Assembly (NCBI RefSeq): GCF_010183535.1
Contig: NC_071328.1
Location: 7,068,001 to 7,132,000 of the forward strand
Length of the DNA: 64,000 nucleotides
Direction: 5' to 3'
Source: Caenorhabditis remanei
Lineage: Eukaryota > Nematoda > Chromadorea > Rhabditida > Rhabditidae
Of the stretch, positions 13,923-27,394 are shown one piece after another. The notes below the pieces were generated by a model. It was given only the letters and a program-made list of their open reading frames with translations, was not told where the DNA came from and made no database searches. A program made the position numbers and the translations under genes. Position 1 is the first letter of the stretch, and the number at the start of each line of letters is the position of its first letter.

Positions 13923-16900
13923 ATGTCTTGATTCCATATGTTTCTAGGCACAAGTCGCCGTTTTCTATTTCTGTACAATATAAGAATGATCCGTCTAGAT
14001 TTTTCTCTCCCTCATCCTCTTCCAACCGACGACGAAAATTTCTAGCTTTACATGCCTGTGTAGCTTTTCATATGGTCTACTCTCGTTCTTTTTTCTGGTC
14101 TTAAATTTTTTTTTTCTTTTTCTATGTGTCAATCACACCTCCCGCTGTCCCATTCAAACGGGTACCGTTTTTCTCCTTTCCCTCAGGGTTTCTTCCAATT
14201 TCTAGTTCATTTTTTCTGGAGTTTTCAGGAATTTTCGATTCACATTATTTTCATCTTGTCAACATTCTTTTTACCTATCTTTTCCACTTTTCCATCGTTC
14301 AAAACGTGTCTGTTTTTGTTATGTATGTAATTTGCATTTTGGTAATTTTACAAATCGGATAAATATGTGTTTTTTTTTTCATTCCTCTTTTTGGATTTCT
14401 GAATAAAATTTCAGTTTTACGTGGTTATTGTTTGCTTTTGAACAAAAGATGAAACAATTCTATAACCGACATTAGACTAGTGTCTGCCAATAGAACGCAT
14501 TTCAAAGGCCGATTTTCAGCATTCACCCAGTTACATATAGTCTAATCAGACTCTTTTCAAAGAACACTTGATGCCCTCACTTGTAATTTTTTCCATCACA
14601 AACTACGAGATAACATCAATCTCCTTGTATCCGTTCGTCTACGTGCAACTAATTCTCTCTTTTCCCTTTTCACTCATCAAGATTTCAAGACCATACAACT
14701 TTCTCTTACTCATTTCCAGTTTATCTGACCTTTGCAACATTTTCGCTCTTTCAACGAAAAAAAAACTTCCGCCTAATTGCATCAATTTAATTATTACATC
14801 CATCTAGTTGAATCCAATAGTATCTGAACCTTTTAAACCGTTTTGTGTATCCAATATGATGTGAATTTTTTAATGTTTACACGGGTGGTTGTTAAAGATA
14901 TTCATACGGTGGAACTTGTTTTATCATCAAAATTTTACAATGAGTTGCGTCTGGAAATTGTAAAAATTATTTGGAAAACGAATTGCAATAACGTTTATAG
15001 GACGCTCAAGTGTTTCACTGTTTTAGCGAGCAATAGTTCACAAGGATACTAATTCTTGGATGTTACCTGTTTTGAAAAATGAACAATATTTTGTCAGAAA
15101 GTGACAATAAACCTGAAGCTTTACAATGCTGTAAAGTGTTTCGCATATTGGGAAACATTGTATTTTAGTCTGAAAGAAACCAAATTTATGAAGTTTCAGG
15201 AGGCATATTTCAGATCTTTGCAATTTTCTGTCCGATCCCTTATATTGTTCAAATATTTTTTTTGTATTCATCTCAAAACAGTTGTCATCGCCCTCTTCTC
15301 TTATATTGTCTCTTGCGTCTTTTCTCGTCATGAAACACACTTTTTGCCGCCATCTTTGCCCCTTCTCGCTTTTCCGAATTGTTATTTTATTATTATTTTT
15401 CAATTTTATTTTACAAGTGTGCCTTCTTTCTCTCATTCGGTTGAAATGAAACCCGTTTAGCCATTATCCATTTCCACCGGGCATAACGTCGATCCGGTCA
15501 TCGATAAAGTGTCCCAACACAGACACCTTCGGATTTTTTGAACAAAAAAGAGAACAGAATATCGCAACGGGATGCCATCTGAGAAAGTGACAAACATTGG
15601 GGGGCTGAAAGAGATGAGGTCATACCAATAGAAGATCTGGTTCTTCCTTATCCGTCAGAAGCATCAACGTTCGAAACCTAGATACCTGAAAGGAGAAGAG
15701 AAATGCTGTAATGATCTGATAAATATTTGTAAATGAAACCATATAACATTTAGAGATAAAACCGAAAGAAGAGAAAGCATTGAGTTTTGGAGATTAGAAA
15801 TTCAGACAATTGAAGAATGAGATTGTGTAAAACTGAATATTTTTCTTCTGAAAATAGTGATAGAATATTTGAGATGAAATAGATTGAGTAACTAAACTCA
15901 GACAGTGAACAATTCCAGAGGAAAAAATAATACATACTGCTACATTTCTTTGTTTCTGGTTTTTCGATTAAACGCAGACATTTACATGCATCTTATCTTT
16001 AGCTTGAAATCGTCTTCACAGATTCCGAGAAAAACGGAAAATGCAGACATCTGGACAGACAGAATCATAATTAAGGAAATATGAGCTTCGAGATGTGCTG
16101 CATACATTACACTATCCACTAGATGCTTTTTCCTTTTCTCAAAATTGCCAACCTTGAATAATGCCCATCCATGGTCAGGCGAAGCGCGATAAATCTATAA
16201 ATTTTCCCCACTTGTCTTTTTCGCTTTGTTGTTTTTTCACACACACAGTTGTAAATATATTTCATGTTAATCTCCGAAATTCAATCGTCCTTCCTTTTTT
16301 GTCGACAGAAGCTCCCCGCTGCTTTACAGCTTCTCTCTCAACCTGACCATTAGTTTAGTATGTGTTCGAATCCATTGGCGGTCATCGGGTGGACGGGTAG
16401 AATGATGATCCATCAACAATTACCATAATACTTTCTCTATTTTGTACATCCCTTATATGAATGAATGCCAAAAAAGTGAAGGGAAAGTGAAAGAAAAAAG
16501 AAAAATCCGCTCTCTTATAGCTGGTTACACAAAAATAAAAGAGGAGATAGTAAGCTGATTATGTGGTGATTACACATCTCGTGTTATCACCTATCTCTTT
16601 TTTCTTTTCTAGCTTCTTCTTCATTTTTCTTCTTCAAAAATTTCCTCATTTGCTATTGCGCGATCAGGGCAGCGCGCCATCGCTTGCGCAACCATTTCAC
16701 TTCTTCTTCTCCTCCTCAGACTGATTGAAAAAAAGTCGAGCATATCAAGTATTTACTATGAAAACGTAGAAGAAAGAGAGAAATAAAGATGATAAGGAAA
16801 AGGGAACAGAGAAGAAACAAACGGGAAATGTGAATGGGAACGGAATAAAAGAGGAAGAAAGAAACATTTATGGGAATGGATAAATGTACTTTTGACTGAC

Positions 16901-18459
16901 AATAAGAGTGCGTTTTTATGGGAAAAGGTGGCATTGATTGATAATATTATTGGACTCACTGAACGAACGGGAATAATAAGAAAAACTGAAGTGGTTATGA
17001 AAAGAAAAGATTTGCTCTCTGTAATAACAGTATGTGTATTCTAAGAAATTATTTTAAGTTAGACTTCAGTTAGTTCTAACATTTACTATTACTGGAAAAC
17101 ATGATATGTAGATTTGGTCTCCGGATACAGTTAAAAATTTTAACACAAGCTCACTGAAAACCAAAACGAGAAAGAAGTTGGACTCCTGGTTCATAACCTT
17201 TTTCTACACACTATGAGAACTTAGTACATTTGGAAATTAGAATATTATAGCTATAGTTACTTCAGAAAAACCACTTTGATCTAACAGGTATCACATTTTC
17301 GACTATAGTTTCCGATTTTTCAAAATTAGAAGATAAATCAAAACCTGAATACACCCATATATCATATCTAATCTAGGAGGAAGTGAAGGGAAAAATAAAG
17401 TGAAATTAGGAATAATGAAAGTGAAATATAGAGACGATGATAAGAAATCAACAATCGTTTTCGACGTTTTTGTAAAAAATAATATGGAAATTTTTGTTTT
17501 TTGGTTGAACAAATTAAGTTCCAGGAAATCTACTACTTTGATTTCTGCTTAGAGATCTTTCTTTCTTTGGAACTGTGTTTACAAGTAGAACTATCTGATC
17601 CCAATTGTTCTGCTCCTAGGTCTCTGCTAATGAGATCCCCCTGAAGATTTACCTAAAAGAAGCAACCTTGAACATTGAAACTTTGGCTAGACTAATAATT
17701 TCTCAGATTTTTCATGTGGAAACTAACGAACTGCAATTAGCTTCCGCGTTTTCCTTCACTTTTCCGCTTGATTAGGTGCAAAAATCCAGGAGAAAGTGTC
17801 AGGAATCATTCAAACAAGGATCAAATCAAAAGATCTAGATTCGTATTTCTTATTGAAGATTCTTCAGAATTTTTTTGGACAGCTTAAGGAATGATTTAGA
17901 CTCATCTAATCGGAATAAGATACAAGAGCATTACTCAAAAGAGCTACTTTTCAGTGGCCAGATAGGGATACTGTAGACATGAAACACCAATAAGATAGAC
18001 GTCACATATTCGAATGGAATGACGTGGCACGCACCAAACCAATCCGCTCGTAATCCACAACATTCCGCACTCATCAATCGTTTGTCTCATTTTTTGGGAT
18101 AAGATATGTGAACACGAACCCCATTTCGCATGTCCGATACATTTCCTATTCTGCAACACATCCTGTCTGTGATGCTTCAAATGTCGCAATCGGTGCCCCG
18201 TGCGCAAGAGGCGCAGCGCGAAAAAGGCTTCATCTCATCATCATCATCATCGATAAAACGCACCCGTCTTCCTCCCTTTCCGTCGATCGGCATCCTCGAC
18301 GTCTTCAGAGGGGGCGCGGGGCCCCACGGGCAATAATGGGCGGAGTCACCAACGGTGGAGGGCAGGCGCTTCTGTGGCAGGTAGAAAAGGCACGTCGTGC
18401 GTTGCCATTTGACGACAGTTACTCCACTTATTCTGCTTATTCTGTTTCTCAAAAAAGAG
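13923..18459. other. intergenic between PTR and ground-like genes
   Basis: I see no supported gene. Candidate frames are short and Phe/Ser-rich. The last 300 bp (about 18180-18400) is notably GC-rich for this window. It contains a run of ATC triplets (about 18235-18252), the palindromic GGGGCCCC near 18318 and a GGGCGGAGTC motif near 18338. This is probably the proximal promoter of the ground-like gene. Confidence 0.5.
14402..14407 (+). promoter_or_regulatory. AATAAA poly(A) signal, PTR gene candidate
   Basis: A canonical AATAAA lies 480 nt after the PTR stop codon. It is the first exact hexamer I found downstream, so the 3' UTR would be rather long for a worm gene. An earlier variant signal is possible. 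Confidence 0.45.
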
Positions 18460-21400
18460 ATGAGAGTCCTAGTAGCCGTTTTATTGGCCGTATCGCCCGC
18501 ATGGGCATGTATTGGAGGTGCCGGAAGTGCCGGAGGTTGCTGCCCACCATCTCAACCATCCTGTGGAGCTGCCACTCCACCATGCTCTAGCTCCAGGTAA
18601 AATTTTTTTGAGTTTTTCGGTATCTACAGTTTTCTATTTCCCTTATCTTTGCTGTCTTTTTCCGGTAAGATGATTTACACTAATTGTTTTAGCCTTCTTT
18701 TTTTAATTCAATCAGAACTGATATCAATAAGGACTTTCTATGTTATTTGTTCTTTCAAAGAGCAGTATTATCAAAATCTTTCTCAACTAATAATAGGTTT
18801 AAAGCTCAGTTTCATTGAAATTAGATTAAAATGGTATACATCCCCAGAAGTCGATTGATTTACAATAAAACTTCTTACCAGCAGTTTCGGAGTTATGTAT
18901 TTATCACATCAAGAACTTAGCACATCTAAAGTTGACTGAAAACGATTAGCAATACTCCGACAAGTACAGTAATCGATAGAATAGTTTGAGGCTACATCGG
19001 ACTTTTCAAATTTTCGAAGAATTCTCGATCAGTTTAAGATTTCTAGCTCTTCGGAAAAACGAGATAAGACATAAGTTGTTGGTCCCGACAAGATTAAATA
19101 CAATTTTACGAAGAACCAGGAAACAATTCGTTATTTCCATCATAACTACTCTCGCTACTGTCCAAACTCCGAAATTCTAAAACATAGAAGCGTTTTGATA
19201 TTTCCCGATAACCACTTGACCAACTACTGCTTCTTGATCTCTTTTTTTCGGGGCCGAATCTCTTTCAAAGTTTGATTTCCATCATCTATTCACTAAACCG
19301 AAAAAGGCGTCTGAAGTCCATTCTACTTGCCACCCCATTCAAAAGGAAATGTCCTTTTTCTTCCTGTCCATCAAAACCTGCTTCCCCTTTTCATTCCCAT
19401 ACTCAATTCAATTCATCCTATTCAAATGTGTGTTCATTTACAGTTACGCAAGCGGAGGCGGAAGTTATGCTGCCGCTCCAGCCGCACTCGCTCCACCTCC
19501 TCCACCACCACCACCACCAGCTCCAATCGGAGGAGGATACGCCGGAGCCGGTGGATTCGGAGGAGCTGCTGGACCAATTGCTGGCGGATCTTACAACCAA
19601 GGACCACAAGGATTCGGAGGACAACAAGGAGGACAAGGAGGATACCAATCTGGACCAGCTCAAGCTATCCAAGGAGGAGGACAACAAGGATACGCCGGAC
19701 CAGTCGGTGGAGCTCAACAATCCTCATACGCTGGACCAGCTCAATCTGGACCAATCGGAGGAGGACAAGAGACATCATACGCTGGATCTGCTCAGTCCGG
19801 TCCAATTGGAGGAGGACAACAATCCTCTTATGCTGGACCAGCTCAAGTTGCTCCAATCGCCCCACAACAACCACAAGGATACGCTGGACCAGCTCAAGTC
19901 GCTCCAGAACAACCAGCACAGCAAGGAGGATACCAATCCGGACCAGTCAGCTCCATTCAAGTGACTCAAGTTTCCCACGGAGGACTCTACCAAGCTCCAC
20001 CAGAGCAACCAGCTCAACAAGGTTAGTTTTCAGTTCTGAACTTTCAATTGATCAGTTATCCCGCAAGCCCCCACTCTATTCTTTCCACCCACTTTCTTTC
20101 TATTTTCCACTCCCCACCCATCACAATTTGAGCACTCACTTTCTCACTTTTCACATCACATTCAGTTGTCGAGCAAGTCGCACCAGTCGCCACCTACACT
20201 CAAGGACCAGTTCCAACTCCAGTTGAGCAAGTTGTCGAGACTGTCGTCGAACCAGCCGCCGCACCAGAACCAGAACCACAAGCAGCACCAGAACCAGCAC
20301 CAGAGCAGCAAACAGAGACTGTTGTAGAAGAAGTTGTTCCAGAAACTGTTGTTGCTGAGACCGAGGCTCCAGCTGTCGTCGAAGAGACCGAAGCCCCAGT
20401 TGTCGAGGAAACCGAAGCTCCAGTGATTGAGGAAACTGAGGCTCCAGCTTCAGTTGTTGAAGAGACTCCAGCTCCAGTTGAACAAGCTCCAGTTCCAGCT
20501 GCCAAGGAAGAGAGCACTTATGATGATATCGTTGAGGAACAACCAGCTGTTGCCACCGCCACCGAGGCCGCCACCGAGCAAGTTGATACCGTTGAGGTGA
20601 GCTAGTGAAGTCCTTTGTGCCAGATTTTAAGATGGTTGCGAAAGCCAAATAACCGATTCAGTCGAATTCGAACTTAGTAACTTCTGAAACTATGCAAGCT
20701 ATAATCAGAACCTACGAATACAGTTTTGTTTAATTTTGTATAGTTCGGTTTTCAGTCAGATATTTGAATTCTAATAGAATCTAGTTCGTTCAATCATACA
20801 AATTCACTTCTTTCAGGAGACCAACGAAGCTGTCGAGTACGCCGATGAGGAAGGAGATGAGGGAAACTGCGATGATCCAGAGCTCCGTGCCATCGTTGAA
20901 GCCGCTTTGAAGAACGAGAAGGTCAGTTTCAGTTTTCTGACTTCTTGCCAATGCGCTTCCGCATTTCATTACGTCATATCTGCCAAAGTCATCCCTCCTT
21001 TCTTTTTTTGAGAAGAGGCTAAAACTTGATAACGGAGAAGAACTGGATATATCGTTAGCGTACCTATTTACAACACCATCTATGCCTTCTACCTTAATGA
21101 CATTTAAGAAATGTTGCAAACACACCGGTTTCTCTTTCCCTCCCCCTTCCAACCCAATGTTATGTAAATTGCCTATGGAAATTGGACATGATATGGGAGG
21201 GAAGGAGGGAAAAGCATGAAGAGAATCAAGACGAAGGGAACAAAAGATTATTAGACAAAAAGTGATATATGTTATGACATAAATCAGTCATAGTTGTTCT
21301 TGTTCCGAATTGAATCATCTATAATTACCTGGAACTAGGCAACTTGGCTAGCCATCAGACAATCAAACACAGATGTTGTTCCTTTATAAAGATTAAAGAG

Positions 21401-21693
21401 GGATTGTGTACTGTCAGACATCCAGATATCTAGATATACAAAAACTCAGTGCTCTGATTCTGAAGCATGACCATTCTCTGGGCCAAACTTTCAATTCTAA
21501 TCGACTAAAACGTTTAATATTTCAGGACAACCTCGAGGCAGCCCGCAAGATCGAAGGAGATGCTTCAGCCAAATTCGGAGGACGCTTCAACGCCATCGTC
21601 TCTGACGCCGAGTTCGCTTACGTCAACTGGTACGGAAAGAGAAACTGTCAACTCAGATACGAGAACCGTCACTCCCTCACCTGGGAGGACTAA
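18460..21693 (+). CDS. secreted ground-like domain protein, low-complexity
   Basis: Five exons join in frame to 472 aa: 18460-18596, 19444-20021, 20166-20596, 20817-20921, 21526-21693. Residues 1-17 form a signal peptide ending in AWA. A short Cys-rich stretch follows (residues 18-43), then a Pro run and a long Gly/Gln/Ala/Pro/Tyr-rich region with recurring YAGPAQ and SGPIGGGQ units. Next comes an acidic region with repeated EETEAP units (exon 3). The C-terminal 70 residues (about 399-468) resemble a ground-like domain: NCDDPEL start, aromatic/hydrophobic core, FAYVNWYGKRNC end. Ground-like proteins are hedgehog-related secreted proteins of nematodes, expressed in epidermis and glia. This copy has only two Cys in the domain, fewer than usual, and I found no Cys in the middle of it. 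Codon use is strongly biased (GGA, CCA), as in highly expressed worm genes. Confidence 0.85.
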
Positions 21694-24318
21694 GTCCTTT
21701 TGGCTCCGCCTCTTTTAGTATCTATCCCCATAGTTTTTTGCCAGTCGTAACTTATGCTCTTCTCCTCATTTTTTTTGTTTCCTCACTATTTATGCTGCAT
21801 GATTGCTCAGGCTCACGCTCATCTTTTTCTCGTTTTTCAAATTTCGTCTCAACCTTTTTTCAATGTTTTTTTTCTTGGGTTCCCGCCGTTGCCATCCCCT
21901 TTTTCAATATGGTCGGCACTTGTCTGTACAAATTGGAATGAATTGGAATTATGATATGATTCTGAAAATGAATGAATTTTATTTCAAATTTCCGTGTTGC
22001 TTTGTAGACATCCGGACTTTCAGACAAACACTGCAAATTTCTGAAAACCCCTCAGAATAAATGAGAAAGTTACGAACTCCGGCAAGGGTTTCCATGATCG
22101 TCCATGACTGTGATATGAATTTAGTTGAGAAAGCGTTAAAGTTGTTTTCAGGAAGTGAGTCATGTCAAAGCTTTTCCGAATTTTGAACAAAGCGAAAAAA
22201 CGAACAAAAAGAAAAATGTTATCTGTTCGTTTATAATTGAATTGAAAAGGACACACACATTTATTTCATGGATTAATTGTACGTATCGAAGTGTGATTGA
22301 GTGGATTGAATTCATCCGAACAAATTGAAGAATCTTCAAGTCAAGGAAGAAGAGAGATTTCTTCTTCCTTTCGGGATAATGCAAACGGCGTCGACGATAA
22401 AATGGAGAACGAAGAATGACAACAAATGTATCCATTTCTATGGAAAATTGAAGAAATCATCCCGGTGGTAAATAAATGGAATACATTGAGATAAACAGAA
22501 AATAAATAGCTGATTGGCTATTCAATAGGTGGCTATTATATGGTTGAGAAGGAGGAGGAGGAGTGGTATCATCAGGAAATGAGCATGTAATAGGATTTTT
22601 ATGTGATTGATACAAGTAGTCTGACATGGAGATGATATATACATGTTGTGCTTCTTTCTGTGTGTTTTATAGATTTCTGTCTCATCCAATCATGTTATGC
22701 TCTTACAAGGTGCAGGTGAGTAGAGTTTGAAAAACCATTTATTTATATAAGGAAACTATTAGTTCTCTAGGCTTTTATAGGTCAATCTTCTTTCCACGTG
22801 TGACCATAGTCTAATTGATTTCGTTTAACTTTTTCTCAGAAACCAATACACTGTCCCTTTAAACCCTTACTTCAAATACTAAATAATCTTTTCCAAAAAG
22901 TACATTTCTCCTATTTCCCCTTCCTTATTTCAAATGTCCTGCTCCGCAGTTTTGCAGTAATTACTGCTGAAATGGCGCCGGGCGCGCCTAGAAAAAAGAG
23001 ACTTGTGTGATAGTCTAGGTGCCAGCCTACTGCGTGTGAAAAGAGAGCAGTGAGAGAGAAACTTATCACAAGTGTATAATCATGAAAATAGAATGAGAAG
23101 AGAATGGCAATGAGAAATAATAAAACGAACTCTGTTTGTGAAAGAGCACGAATAACTTTGAATCTTTTAAGTGTACGAGTTGATATAGTGGTGCCTCCTC
23201 AATTTGTTTCCATCTGATCATTTTCGAAAAATGTTATGAACGTGAGGAAGGAATCAAGACCCTGTTGTGTACCGAAAAGAAGTACATACGGCCTCCAATC
23301 GGGTGGTCGAAATAATCACTGAGGTCTGAAAATGAATGTATAATTTGATTCATCTGCGCTTTCAGAGACTTTTCCAAACAATTGTCCCGGTGTCCGGATG
23401 TCCTCTTAATGTATGTATGTTAATTTAATGTAATATTTAACATTCCTCAATATTTATTTTTAGAACAACTTTTGAACATTGATACATAAAATAAGTTTTC
23501 CTAGAATTTCCAACAAAAAAACCCTGAAATCGTAAAAGTGTACAATCAATCTCTCAATCGTTTTCTATTCCTCTTTCAATCTTTTTTGTAATATTTTCAA
23601 TTTTCTCAGAGAACATTTGACAAAAGATTTATTTCCCCATTTTCCCAGCTCTCCTCAACTCAATAACTCATATCTATACATTTCTCTCCTTTTCTCAGAA
23701 TTAACATTCCTTTTTGAGTTTCGATACAACCTACTAAATGTTTTTTGATAGTAGTATAGTGACCCATAATTTTTTCTCATATCGCAGATCTTAGAGTTCG
23801 AAACATTAAAAAAAACTACATAGGACGGTGCCCATAACTAAACTTTTCAAGCAGTTTTTGAATTTTGCAGTCTCGACGGACTATGAGATAGCTTTCGATT
23901 TGATAATCTAAAAATCCATGTCGAGTTCAGTTTGAGTTTTAACAACGAGATCTGACAATTGCTCCCACTTTCCGCCCATCAAGTATCATTTCTTTATTCG
24001 CCCATCAAACGAGTTACATTTCCCTCTTTGCCTTCCAAATCTTCTTTATTCAATTTACTCACTCTTGCTCTTTTTGTCAGAACTCACTTCTGCTGCTGCT
24101 TTCTCCACTTCTTCCATTTCATCTCCTCTCCCAATATACCACCAATTGCGCAATCATTGTCGACCACTTTGCCAAATTGTCGACACCATCAAAAGTCCCC
24201 AAGGAGAACAACTTCAATTATTTGATTGAGTATTTCGAACGAGACTGAGAGAGGCGGAGACTACGGTATCGCTTAACTTGAACACTACGAGAGAAGATTT
24301 CGGAGAGCATTTTAGAAA
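21694..24318. other. intergenic between ground-like and homeobox genes
   Basis: After the probable 3' UTR (to about 22080) I see no gene. A GC-rich spot, GGCGCCGGGCGCGCC, sits at about 22973-22988 next to a GCAGTAATTACTGC palindrome (about 22953-22966). AT-rich sequence otherwise, presumably holding the regulatory region of the homeobox gene. Confidence 0.5.
22056..22061 (+). promoter_or_regulatory. AATAAA poly(A) signal, ground-like gene candidate
   Basis: An exact AATAAA lies 363 nt downstream of the ground-like stop codon. An upstream variant (AATGAA, near 21968) is also possible. Confidence 0.4.
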
Positions 24319-25055
24319 ATGGAAACCGAAATGCTTCTTCAAATACTTCAACCGTATTTGGCGCTGTTGACGCCTGATTTGGGTAAAACTCCGAGGAAAA
24401 CTAGTCATCTGATCAAGGATATTTTGGACTTGCCGACATCAAACGGAGAAATCGACGAGTTTGGGAGATGTAGTAAGTCTGAAAATAAATACTTCATATC
24501 CTGTTAGGCGACATTTGGTACGTGTATGTGGCTTAAATAAACTTGAATTGATATAGAAATTAATTAATCAATCAATTAATTCCCTGTTTCCAGAGAAATC
24601 TCTCGAAAAAGAACAGGAGAGAAGTGGCTCAATCTCTTCGGAGAAATCCATGAGAAACAAGAAAAAGAAGGCTCGAACCACGTTTTCTGGAAAACAAGTA
24701 TTCGAATTGGAGAAACAATTCGAAGCGAAGAAGTATTTGTCGAGTAGTGATCGAAGTGAACTTGCGAGAAGATTAGATGTCACCGAAACTCAGGTTTGTC
24801 TTTTGTTTTGCAAACTCTTGGAAAATTATACTTAATTTCTGTAAAACACAAATTTGAACTTTTACAAAAATTATGAAGTTTTAGTATTCGATTGACAAAA
24901 ACTCTTATCTTTTAATTTTTCATATATCTACAATTCAGGTTAAGATCTGGTTCCAAAACCGTCGCACCAAATGGAAGAAAATTGAATCTGAGAAGGAACG
25001 AATCGCCTCAGAAGTGATTCCAGAAGATCAACTCGTAAAGCCAACATCCGAATAA
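24319..25055 (+). CDS. NK-like homeodomain transcription factor
   Basis: Three exons (24319-24472, 24594-24793, 24939-25055) give 156 aa. The homeodomain spans residues 75-134: Arg79 (position 5), Phe82 (8), Trp122 (48), Gln124 (50), Asn125 (51) and Arg127 (53) are all present, and helix 3 reads [14 protein letters not shown]. The last intron falls between homeodomain positions 44 and 45, a classic site in many homeobox genes. The recognition helix with Thr54 and the [17 protein letters not shown] start point to the NK-like class, perhaps NK7/NEDX-like; exact orthology is a guess. Residues 28-38 ([11 protein letters not shown]) resemble the TN/eh1-type repressor motif found N-terminal in NK proteins, suggesting Groucho-dependent repression. 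The protein is short with a brief acidic tail. It acts in the nucleus. Confidence 0.92.
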
Positions 25056-25178
25056 TTATTCAGTGTTCAAAAAAGATGAAAAGATATTTTCGTCGCTATA
25101 CAACTTTCTCATACCCTTTGAACATAATAGATGCCCTTTTCGAAACTATTTTCCCGATTCGTCTGAGCCCCCCGTGAT

Positions 25179-25184
25179 AATAAA
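25179..25184 (+). promoter_or_regulatory. AATAAA poly(A) signal, homeobox gene
   Basis: An exact AATAAA lies 123 nt after the homeobox stop codon, a usual worm 3' UTR length. The next gene converges from the right, with its own signal at 25443-25448. Confidence 0.75.
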
Positions 25185-25442
25185 TATTTGATCTCCATAT
25201 TTTAAAATGTAGTTTTAGTCTTATTTTACTTTGTAATGTAAAACTTGTTTGTGGTTTATATCCCTACCGAGATGAATAAAACTTCCGACAGAAAATACTT
25301 ATGTTTCTCTAAATTTCAGGATTTCCGTGTTTTCAATTTCTGCAGGACATTGTGGTCTTTGTATTATTTTCATTCATTTCACATCATTAAAAAAACTGAT
25401 AAAACATCTATCATGTGGTAACAAAACTTTATGACCAATTTT

Positions 25443-25448
25443 TATTGC
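25443..25448 (-). promoter_or_regulatory. poly(A) signal of GDSL lipase gene
   Basis: TTTATT on the plus strand (AATAAA on minus) lies 64 nt past the lipase stop codon. The two convergent 3' ends leave about 250 bp between their signals. Confidence 0.75.
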
Positions 25449-25512
25449 ATCCGCAAAGTATTTGAAGAAACCCGATAAGAATTCAAGATACATACAATAT
25501 TTGAGATAGACT

Positions 25513-26930
25513 CTATGCAGTCATATACTTGGAACAATCAACACTATTCTTAGTGGTTCTGAAGAATGGACAGGATGCATCTGGGCAGTTCAATGGGATT
25601 GTTGGATCAGACAAGTTGACGATGGTGTTCTTGGATCCAACTGGCTGAACGATGTTGTTCCAGAGATGTTTAGCCACGTTGGCATGTCCGAGTTTAGAGA
25701 AATGGAAACAATCTGGGGCGAACCAATCCAAGTTGACATCTCCATCTGGTTTCAATGGTGGAGTGACGATTCCGTTGAAGAAGGGTTGGACGACGAAAGT
25801 GAAGTCATCTGTTGAGTCGAAGATTCCAGAACTTTGGATTTCCAATTGAGCATCCATGTAACGGTGACAAGCAGCTGAAATGTCGTCGTTGGTGAATGCC
25901 TTATTCTTCTCGCATGGACACTCGAAAGTGTGGAGACCATCGCAGAAATACTTGTCGTGGTCGATTTCACGGAGCATTCTCATGTCGAACATTCCGGTCA
26001 TTGAGACAATTGTTCTAGAACAGTTTGTTGAAAATGAAAGTTAATATGGTTTTCATTTTTACCTTGGCAAGTTATTCTTCAAAATTTGAATAGCAGTGAT
26101 CACATTTTGTTTCCAGTTGGCCTTTGAGTGTCCTCCCTAAAACGCTTTAGTTAGAAAAGTATTTTCGATTAACTGAAACTCACGTTTTCTCCGTCATTAC
26201 AATATGCACACATGTCGTTGGCTCCGATGAAAACGTTGACAAGCTTCCAATCGTTCTTGTAATCTATCTAAAAATTCAAGTTTACAGTAGTCCAAACTAC
26301 AATAACCCAATTTACCTCCTTATGACTTTGAATAATCTGGACCAATGCTCTAGCTTGAGTGATAATATCAGATGCTTCAGCTCCTGGAACAGCCTGGTTC
26401 AGTTTCGAAACCTCCCAAACATTGGCACTTCCGATTCCAGTTGAGTATCCCATAAGATTTGGACTAAACTTTTTGAGAACATCTGAAGAAATTATGAATA
26501 GGAAAGGGTACAATACTGGATTCGTCTTACTGGCTACGGTAACATGCTCATCCAAAGTGTTATCTCCTCCACATTGGAATGCAAGTCCTCTGTATTGAAG
26601 GATAACAGCCAATGGATCTCCTTTTGGTGCTCCAGCTCCGTTTGCGGCAGTCAAAGAATCTCCGAGAGCTCCGATAACTTTGATGTCAGCGAAACGGACA
26701 GAGTGGGCGGAAGTTGGAACTTTCTTAGATCTGAAAACATAATTCTTGCAGTTTGTTCGACAGGGAAAGTTTCCATAGTTTCGGTCAGACCTATACTATC
26801 AAACTTACTTCTGATAAAGCGAAGCATCACATTGCCATCCAGGATACCCCAAATCTGGAAGAGCCGATAGTGCGGTCCCAACGATGAGCACGAGGAATAC
26901 TGTAGCCGAGGAGAATCGAGCAGTCACCAT
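25513..26930 (-). CDS. GDSL/SGNH phospholipase B-like secreted lipase
   Basis: Six exons on the minus strand (26930-26809, 26730-26531, 26482-26316, 26267-26184, 26136-26063, 26014-25513) give 382 aa. The start codon opens a clear signal peptide (hydrophobic run FLVLIVGTALSA, residues 12-23). SGNH blocks are intact: GALGDSLTA with nucleophile Ser66, a Gly in GYSTGIGSANVW for block II, GAND at 178-181 (Asn180) and DCFH with Asp317 and His320. The order and spacing match the phospholipase B1 family of eukaryotic GDSL lipases. Expected activity is hydrolysis of phospholipid or other lipid esters outside the cell, perhaps in the gut lumen; the substrate is inferred only. Several Cys in the C-terminal third suggest disulfides. 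It has one lipase domain, whereas vertebrate PLB1 has several. Confidence 0.93.
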
Positions 26931-27394
26931 TTTCCAGATGGATCGAAAAATCGACTGACTTTTTTCTTTTCTATTCGTTCTTCATCTCTTATCAGACCAC
27001 GTGTTTGTTAGGGTTAGGGGAGGGACAGGGCATCACGGAAGAGCAAACTCCGGGAATTCCAAATTTTATGACTTCGAGTCGGAAAAAGTGTTGAATGAAA
27101 AAGGTAATTAGAGGTCGCTTTTTATTGGGTATACTGTAGTTTTATTGTTTCAACGGAAAACAGAAAAAACGATCATAGATCAAAAGTAAACGGGCTATTG
27201 TCTAGTTTTCGAGGAAACTAGGCTCACTGTAGTCTGCGTCATTTCAGGATTCTCATTGGAAACAATTTGATTACATTATCGGAAACCTCATAAAAATCTG
27301 AAATATTCTTTTTCAATTCATAGCAAACTTTTATTTTTACTCTTATAAAAAACAAATAGAAACCCGTAAAAACCGTGAATTTTCAATCCGAAAC
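26931..27394. other. intergenic, lipase promoter and lipocalin-like 3' UTR
   Basis: This 464-bp stretch holds the upstream region of the lipase. It also holds the 3' end of the lipocalin-like gene, with TTTATT (minus AATAAA) at 27330-27335. No other feature was seen. Confidence 0.6.
27330..27335 (-). promoter_or_regulatory. poly(A) signal of lipocalin-like gene
   Basis: An exact AATAAA on the minus strand lies 59 nt after the stop codon of the lipocalin-like gene. Confidence 0.7.

Noticed and set aside
16655..16710. GC-rich segment with GCGCGCC resembling a tRNA fragment
   Set aside because: No A or B box and no cloverleaf pairing.
19272..20226. Long frames overlapping the ground-like exons in other registers and on the minus strand
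   Set aside because: They are shadows of the Gly/Pro/Gln repeat codons. The chosen frame alone has a signal peptide and correct exon phases.
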